From contig NZ_CALIST010000065.1 in assembly GCF_938041645.1 (NCBI RefSeq), positions 1-26,169 on the forward strand: 26,169 nucleotides of DNA, in the 5' to 3' direction. Made by a program: the position numbers and the translations under genes. The notes beneath the pieces were generated by a model. It made no database searches. It saw nothing but the letters and a program-made list of their open reading frames with translations, and had not been told where the DNA came from. This document shows positions 23,418-26,169 of this stretch, one piece after another. Each line of letters begins with the position of its first letter. Positions within the stretch are counted from its first letter, which is position 1. This DNA comes from an uncultured Campylobacter sp. (GTDB lineage: Bacteria; Campylobacterota; Campylobacteria; Campylobacterales; Campylobacteraceae).

Positions 23418-23717
23418 AAGCTCGCGCGTCTCACTTTTTAAAATTTTGCAAGTCGCGCGCTCTATAAAATTCCATGCCTACCAAATTTTGCAAATTTAGT
23501 AATTAATGGAATTTTGTAATTTAATACTCCACGAAATTCTATATTACGTAGAATTTTACGCCGTTTCGGAATTTTAAAATTTAGCGTAAAGGCGAAATTT
23601 GACCGAAATTTTACGGCGCAGAATTCTAAGCTTAAATTCTATTCATTCGCGGATTTGAATTGATGCGATATTTAAATTTACACAGCGCGCAAAATTCCGC
23701 CCCAAGTTAAGTCGCGC
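23418..23717. other. AT-rich spacer with several palindromes
   Basis: 300 bases between the ends of convergent nusA and the YiiX-like gene, with no ORF of note. Perfect structures: AAATTCTA-N7-TAGAATTT at 23534-23556; TTTACGC-N22-GCGTAAA near 23557-23592 enclosing the 12-bp palindrome AATTTTAAAATT. GAATTC and GGAATTTTG words recur. It is probably where transcripts from both sides end, but no single standard terminator (GC stem plus T-run) is visible. Confidence 0.5.
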
Positions 23718-24329
23718 CTACCGCTCGTATAAAATTTCGATGCCGCCGTAATGCCAAAATGCTTTCGGCGCGAGGTATTCGCCGCCTAGGACAGCTAGAT
23801 TGAGTTCGAAATACTGCGGCGAGAATTCTGTGATTTTAGAGATTTCCTGCTCAAGTAGCGTCGTGCAGTATAGGTTCGCTTCGCCGCGAGGTCTTAGCGC
23901 AAAGCCCTCGCCGACGCGCTTAAGTAAAGAGGCGGCTAGGCGCGCCTTTTGCTCCTCGTTTAAAAATTTCATCCGCGCCGCGCCAAAGTCTCGTGCATGC
24001 GTCAAAAACTCCCGCATCGAAACGGCCGCGACGCCCTCTCGCTCGCCCTCACCCGTTACGGCGTGCACCACCAAAAGCGGGCGCTCGCGCACGATCATGC
24101 CTACGTGCGAGTATCTAAAATTCGTTGCGGTTGCAATTATGCGGCTGTCGGTGACGTCGTCCATGCGAAAGACGAGATCGCCCATGCGTAGATTTGATAA
24201 AATTTCATCCGGCACTCGTAGCGGCTCTTTGGCGACAGGCGCGCGCGTGAGCGTCCAAAGCTCGCCGAGCCCGCCTAGAGCGAAGATCAGACAGACGAGA
24301 AGCTTTTTGGCTAAAGCGCAACCTTCCAT
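23718..24329 (-). CDS. YiiX-like (permuted NlpC/P60, papain-like amidase fold) protein
   Basis: 203 residues. An N-terminal hydrophobic segment (about 8-27) is a signal peptide or anchor, so the domain is probably outside the cytoplasm. The permuted papain-fold pattern is visible: MGDLVFR at 49-55, the catalytic-His strand RYSHVGMIV with H75, then the Cys after it in sequence, C155 in NLYCTTLLEQ, the reverse of ordinary NlpC/P60 order and typical of YiiX. The ATG overlaps the end of the lipoprotein gene by 19 bp with no other start available. Substrates of YiiX proteins are unknown; cell-wall or lipid amides are guesses. Confidence 0.75.
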   Translation of the reverse strand: MEGCALAKKLLVCLIFALGGLGELWTLTRAPVAKEPLRVPDEILSNLRMGDLVFRMDDVTDSRIIATATNFRYSHVGMIVRERPLLVVHAVTGEGEREGVAAVSMREFLTHARDFGAARMKFLNEEQKARLAASLLKRVGEGFALRPRGEANLYCTTLLEQEISKITEFSPQYFELNLAVLGGEYLAPKAFWHYGGIEILYER

Positions 24330-24694
24330 TTGCCGTCTTTTTTGACGAGTTTAACGCTCTCGGTGCGGTTTGTGCCGTTTTTAAAAGACACGACGACTTT
24401 CACGAGCACCGATTTCTCGTCGCTATTTTGCAGCTCGCCCGAGACGCCCTTTAGCCCGTCGCGCTTGGAAGCCTCCTCCTTGCCGGCACCTGCCATCTGC
24501 ATCAGTTTGCCGTTTATCATCTGCATAGAGCCGTCGTCCGATCTGTCCTTATCGGGTATATCTATAGCATCCACCAAAGTCTTAGAATCGCCCTCGTATA
24601 GGGCTCTGATGAAGTCCTCGGCTACGCCTTTCGGGTCGCTGCCGCAGCCCGCTAAAACGAATATCGCGATGAGCGCGAGTAGAAATTTTTTCAT
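24311..24694 (-). CDS. Lipoprotein with DUF4878-type domain
   Basis: 127 residues. The signal peptide MKKFLLALIAIFVLAGC has a lipobox with Cys17. The mature domain begins PKGVAEDFIRALYEGD and ends with VVVSFKNGT...VKLVKKDGKWKV, the usual cystatin/NTF2-like helix-then-sheet pattern of DUF4878 lipoproteins. Known members are small periplasmic-facing lipoproteins of unknown role. AAGGAGA precedes the ATG. The overlap with the YiiX-like gene indicates coordinated expression; the lipoprotein might bind or restrain that enzyme (inference). Confidence 0.85.
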   Translation of the reverse strand: MKKFLLALIAIFVLAGCGSDPKGVAEDFIRALYEGDSKTLVDAIDIPDKDRSDDGSMQMINGKLMQMAGAGKEEASKRDGLKGVSGELQNSDEKSVLVKVVVSFKNGTNRTESVKLVKKDGKWKVAL

Positions 24695-24719
24695 AAGCTC
24701 TCCTTATAGAAATTTTGAA

Positions 24720-24727
24720 ATTTTATA
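24720..24727 (-). promoter_or_regulatory. Possible -10 region of the lipoprotein-YiiX pair
   Basis: TATAAAAT on the minus strand (context CCGTATATAAAATTT), about 26 bases before the lipoprotein ATG. Near-consensus only. Confidence 0.35.
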
Positions 24728-25002
24728 TACGGGCGGTAAATGCTTTTTAAATTTGAGCTCTTTCTGCTCGGGTAGAATTTATATCGCGTTTGGATTTGCG
24801 AAAGGCGTATTCGGTAGTGCTTTTACTACATTAAAGCGAGATTTGGCATTCAAAGGAAAGCTCGTCTTGCCTCAATAAAATTTTATCTTGCCAAAGCAAA
24901 ATTTTATAGCAGTTTCTGCGAACCGTGTCTTGCGGCACACCACTCAAACGGTGCCCAAACTCATTCGGTAACGCGCGAGGCGAGCTTTGCTTGTCGGAAC
25001 TG

Positions 25003-25031
25003 AAATTTAGCCGTATTTTGCGGCTAAAATT
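25003..25031. terminator. Hairpin with A/T flanks, terminator-like
   Basis: TAGCCG-TATTTTG-CGGCTA stem with AAATT on the left and AAAATTTT on the right, extending the pairing. It could end transcription in either direction or be a residual terminator of a lost gene; it stands far from any gene end. Confidence 0.35.
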
Positions 25032-25130
25032 TTAAAATTTCAATGCCGCCTTCGTAGGATTGCTCGCTTGCGATTTAGCTTTTTGCTGCGACGCTCGCAA
25101 AATTATAAACAAATTTTATCTAAATGGGGC

Positions 25131-25136
25131 TATAAT
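25131..25136 (+). promoter_or_regulatory. -10 box of the EamA transporter gene
   Basis: TATAAT in GGGGCTATAATTCAG, 31 bases before the ATG at 25162, with AAATTTTATC upstream. Followed by the RBS AAAGGAAA. Confidence 0.6.
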
Positions 25137-25161
25137 TCAGCAATTTTTCTAAAGGAAAATC

Positions 25162-25584
25162 ATGGAAACTTGGGCGGCTTTGGCGCTTGCATCAGCACTC
25201 TTTGCGGCGCTGACTGCGATATTTGCAAAAATCGGACTCGAAGGGATCAACTCTCATTTCGCAACTTTTATCCGCACGATCATCATTGCCTTTTGCCTCG
25301 CCATATTCTTGCGCTACGCTAAAGCCTGGCAGCCGTTATCGAGCCTAACCCCTCGCAACTGGGTGTTTTTGATACTAAGCGGGCTGGCGACGGGTGCATC
25401 GTGGCTAGCGTATTTCAAAGCCCTACAAATCGGCAAAGCCTATCAAGTAGCACCGATCGATAAACTAAGCGTAGTACTCGTTGTAATTATCGCTGTGATC
25501 TTTTTAGGCGAGCGCCCGAGTCTTCGCGAATGGCTCGCGCTAGCACTCATCGGCGCAGGCGTAATAATGCTAGCGTTTAAATAA
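25162..25584 (+). CDS. Half-size EamA/DMT family transporter
   Basis: 140 residues with about five hydrophobic helices (3-21, 31-51, 67-86, 96-114, 121-139), one EamA repeat instead of the usual two. Typical EamA sequences are SALFAALTAIFAKIGLEGI, ATGASWLAYFKALQIG and KLSVVLVVIIAVIFLGERPS. Single-repeat members of 135-150 residues form dimers by family knowledge, so it is not a truncation. Substrate unknown; inner membrane. It has its own promoter and RBS (AAAGGAAAATC). Confidence 0.92.
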   Translation: METWAALALASALFAALTAIFAKIGLEGINSHFATFIRTIIIAFCLAIFLRYAKAWQPLSSLTPRNWVFLILSGLATGASWLAYFKALQIGKAYQVAPIDKLSVVLVVIIAVIFLGERPSLREWLALALIGAGVIMLAFK

Positions 25585-26114
25585 GGGTGAAATTTGCCTT
25601 AAACCTATCTCTTGTGGTCTTTTTAACCGCCACGCTCGCGCTATACTATACGCTTTGATCAGATAAACCCACTGCCGCTTCTGCAAAATTGCCGCCCTAA
25701 ACCACTATGATTTCTTATGGCTTGACTTTAGCCTACACGATTTCTAGGCATTAGCTGAAACGCGCCGGTAATCGATTTGCCGATACCTTGCTGTAGTTAG
25801 GCGGTCTTTAGGGTAATTTTAGTTCTGCTTAAAAGTAGTGAGATTAAAATTTATAATAAATCAGGAATTTGCACCTTAAAATTCCAAAAAAATATCGACT
25901 CGCCGTACCATAAAATAAAATCGCATCCGCAAGTTTAAATCGAACTGTAAACTTCTAAATCTACAATATAGTCGAGCAAGCTAATTACGCGAGATTCGAA
26001 TTAAAATCTTGCACACTTCCATAGCTCCGCCTAAATTTATACGCTTGCTGCCTAACCCTTGCATTCGTCGCAAGCGCTAGACTTGTAGAATAATGAGCTA
26101 AGGTCGGGAGAATT
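25585..26114. other. Intergenic region without a convincing gene
   Basis: 530 bases. Directly after the EamA stop a GTG at 25587 opens a 23-residue hydrophobic peptide (MKFALNLSLVVFLTATLALYYTL), ending at 25658; it looks like a signal peptide cut short, but its RBS spacing is poor. Further on there is only stop-rich sequence and a 7-bp inverted repeat CGCTTGC/GCAAGCG (26042-26076). No tRNA cloverleaf was recognised. Confidence 0.5.
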
Positions 26115-26124
26115 TTACTCTCCC
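26106..26124. terminator. Hairpin at the end of the right-edge gene
   Basis: GGGAGA-N7-TCTCCC, a perfect 6-bp stem whose loop contains the stop codon of the minus-strand gene entering from the right. Without a T-run it is only a possible terminator or mRNA 3'-end protector. Confidence 0.35.
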
Positions 26125-26169
26125 CTACCTTTCTTGCCTCTCTTACCTTTAGCCTTAGACGATCCCTCT
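26115..26169 (-). CDS. C-terminal end of a gene running off the right edge
   Basis: The last 17 codons of a minus-strand frame (EGSSKAKGKRGKKGRGE, stop TAA at 26115-26117). A Gly/Lys/Arg-rich basic tail of this kind occurs at the C-termini of RNA helicases and other nucleic-acid binding proteins, but the rest is outside the window. Low certainty because so little is seen. Confidence 0.35.
   Translation of the reverse strand, partial: EGSSKAKGKRGKKGRGE

Larger units (their letters stand above)
24695..25161. other. Divergent intergenic region
   Basis: 467 bases between the lipoprotein gene (minus) and the EamA gene (plus). No convincing ORF. It holds a 10-bp AT inverted repeat ATAAAATTTT-N13-AAAATTTTAT at 24875-24907 and a GC-core hairpin at 25003-25031. 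Some stretches recall decayed coding sequence, but no frame is sustained. Confidence 0.5.

Noticed and set aside
25585..26114. tRNA or small RNA gene in the right-hand spacer
   Set aside because: No cloverleaf, T-arm consensus or promoter-terminator pair recognised by eye; a covariance search would be needed to exclude one.
1..26169. Phase-variable poly-G tracts
   Set aside because: No homopolymeric G or C run of eight or more was seen.

Overview
The window looks like a chromosomal segment of a Campylobacter or close relative (Campylobacterota). The reasons are the AAATTT-rich but moderately GC-rich coding style, TATAAT-type -10 boxes, a gene for an 80-residue protein of the H. pylori HP0268 type overlapping miaB next to a divergent nusA, and a panC-rimO-tilS run near a prfB that has no programmed frameshift. 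The relatively GC-rich coding sequence would fit an oral or gut species of the C. gracilis / showae / rectus kind better than C. jejuni, but this is inference. No rRNA, tRNA, transposase, integrase or CRISPR array was found.

Left third (1-12.1 kb), the accessory-looking part. Two paralogous membrane proteins (158-1219 minus, 10915-12066 plus) lie in opposite orientation around a 9.7-kb block. They share a near-identical N-terminal tail built of an in-frame 15-bp repeat (11 versus 16 units) but have strongly diverged membrane domains. Inside the block, on the minus strand, is a compact operon: an SDR oxidoreductase, three tandem paralogs of a small membrane-anchored protein with four conserved cysteines, and a protein with an apparent methylpurine-DNA-glycosylase-like fold. 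Then come a spore-photoproduct-lyase-like radical SAM protein, a small membrane protein and a nucleosidase-like protein with very large insertions, all minus strand. uvrA is divergent from these and is followed closely by the second repeat-bearing membrane protein. Several proteins here have low-complexity insertions made of the same kind of repeated AAT-TTT/AAT-TCT codons.

Middle (12.2-18.9 kb), mostly housekeeping. Minus strand: a Sel1-like lipoprotein, a small unknown protein, prfB, and a three-gene set resembling E. coli yqjD-yqjE (DUF883 protein, holin-like membrane protein, small helical protein). Divergent from it is a tight plus-strand operon panC-rimO-tilS-metallophosphoesterase.

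Right (19-26.2 kb). A minus-strand operon runs HP0268-like, miaB, a DUF374 acyltransferase-like gene and an unknown gene. nusA is divergent from it. A 300-bp palindrome-rich spacer leads to a minus-strand pair (DUF4878-type lipoprotein and YiiX-like amidase-fold protein). A half-size EamA transporter with its own promoter follows, then about 530 bp without a convincing gene, and the basic C-terminal end of a minus-strand gene running off the right edge.

The most interesting unexplained elements are the inverted repeat-tailed membrane protein pair, the tandem four-cysteine family with its downstream glycosylase-fold partner, and the recurring in-frame low-complexity expansions.
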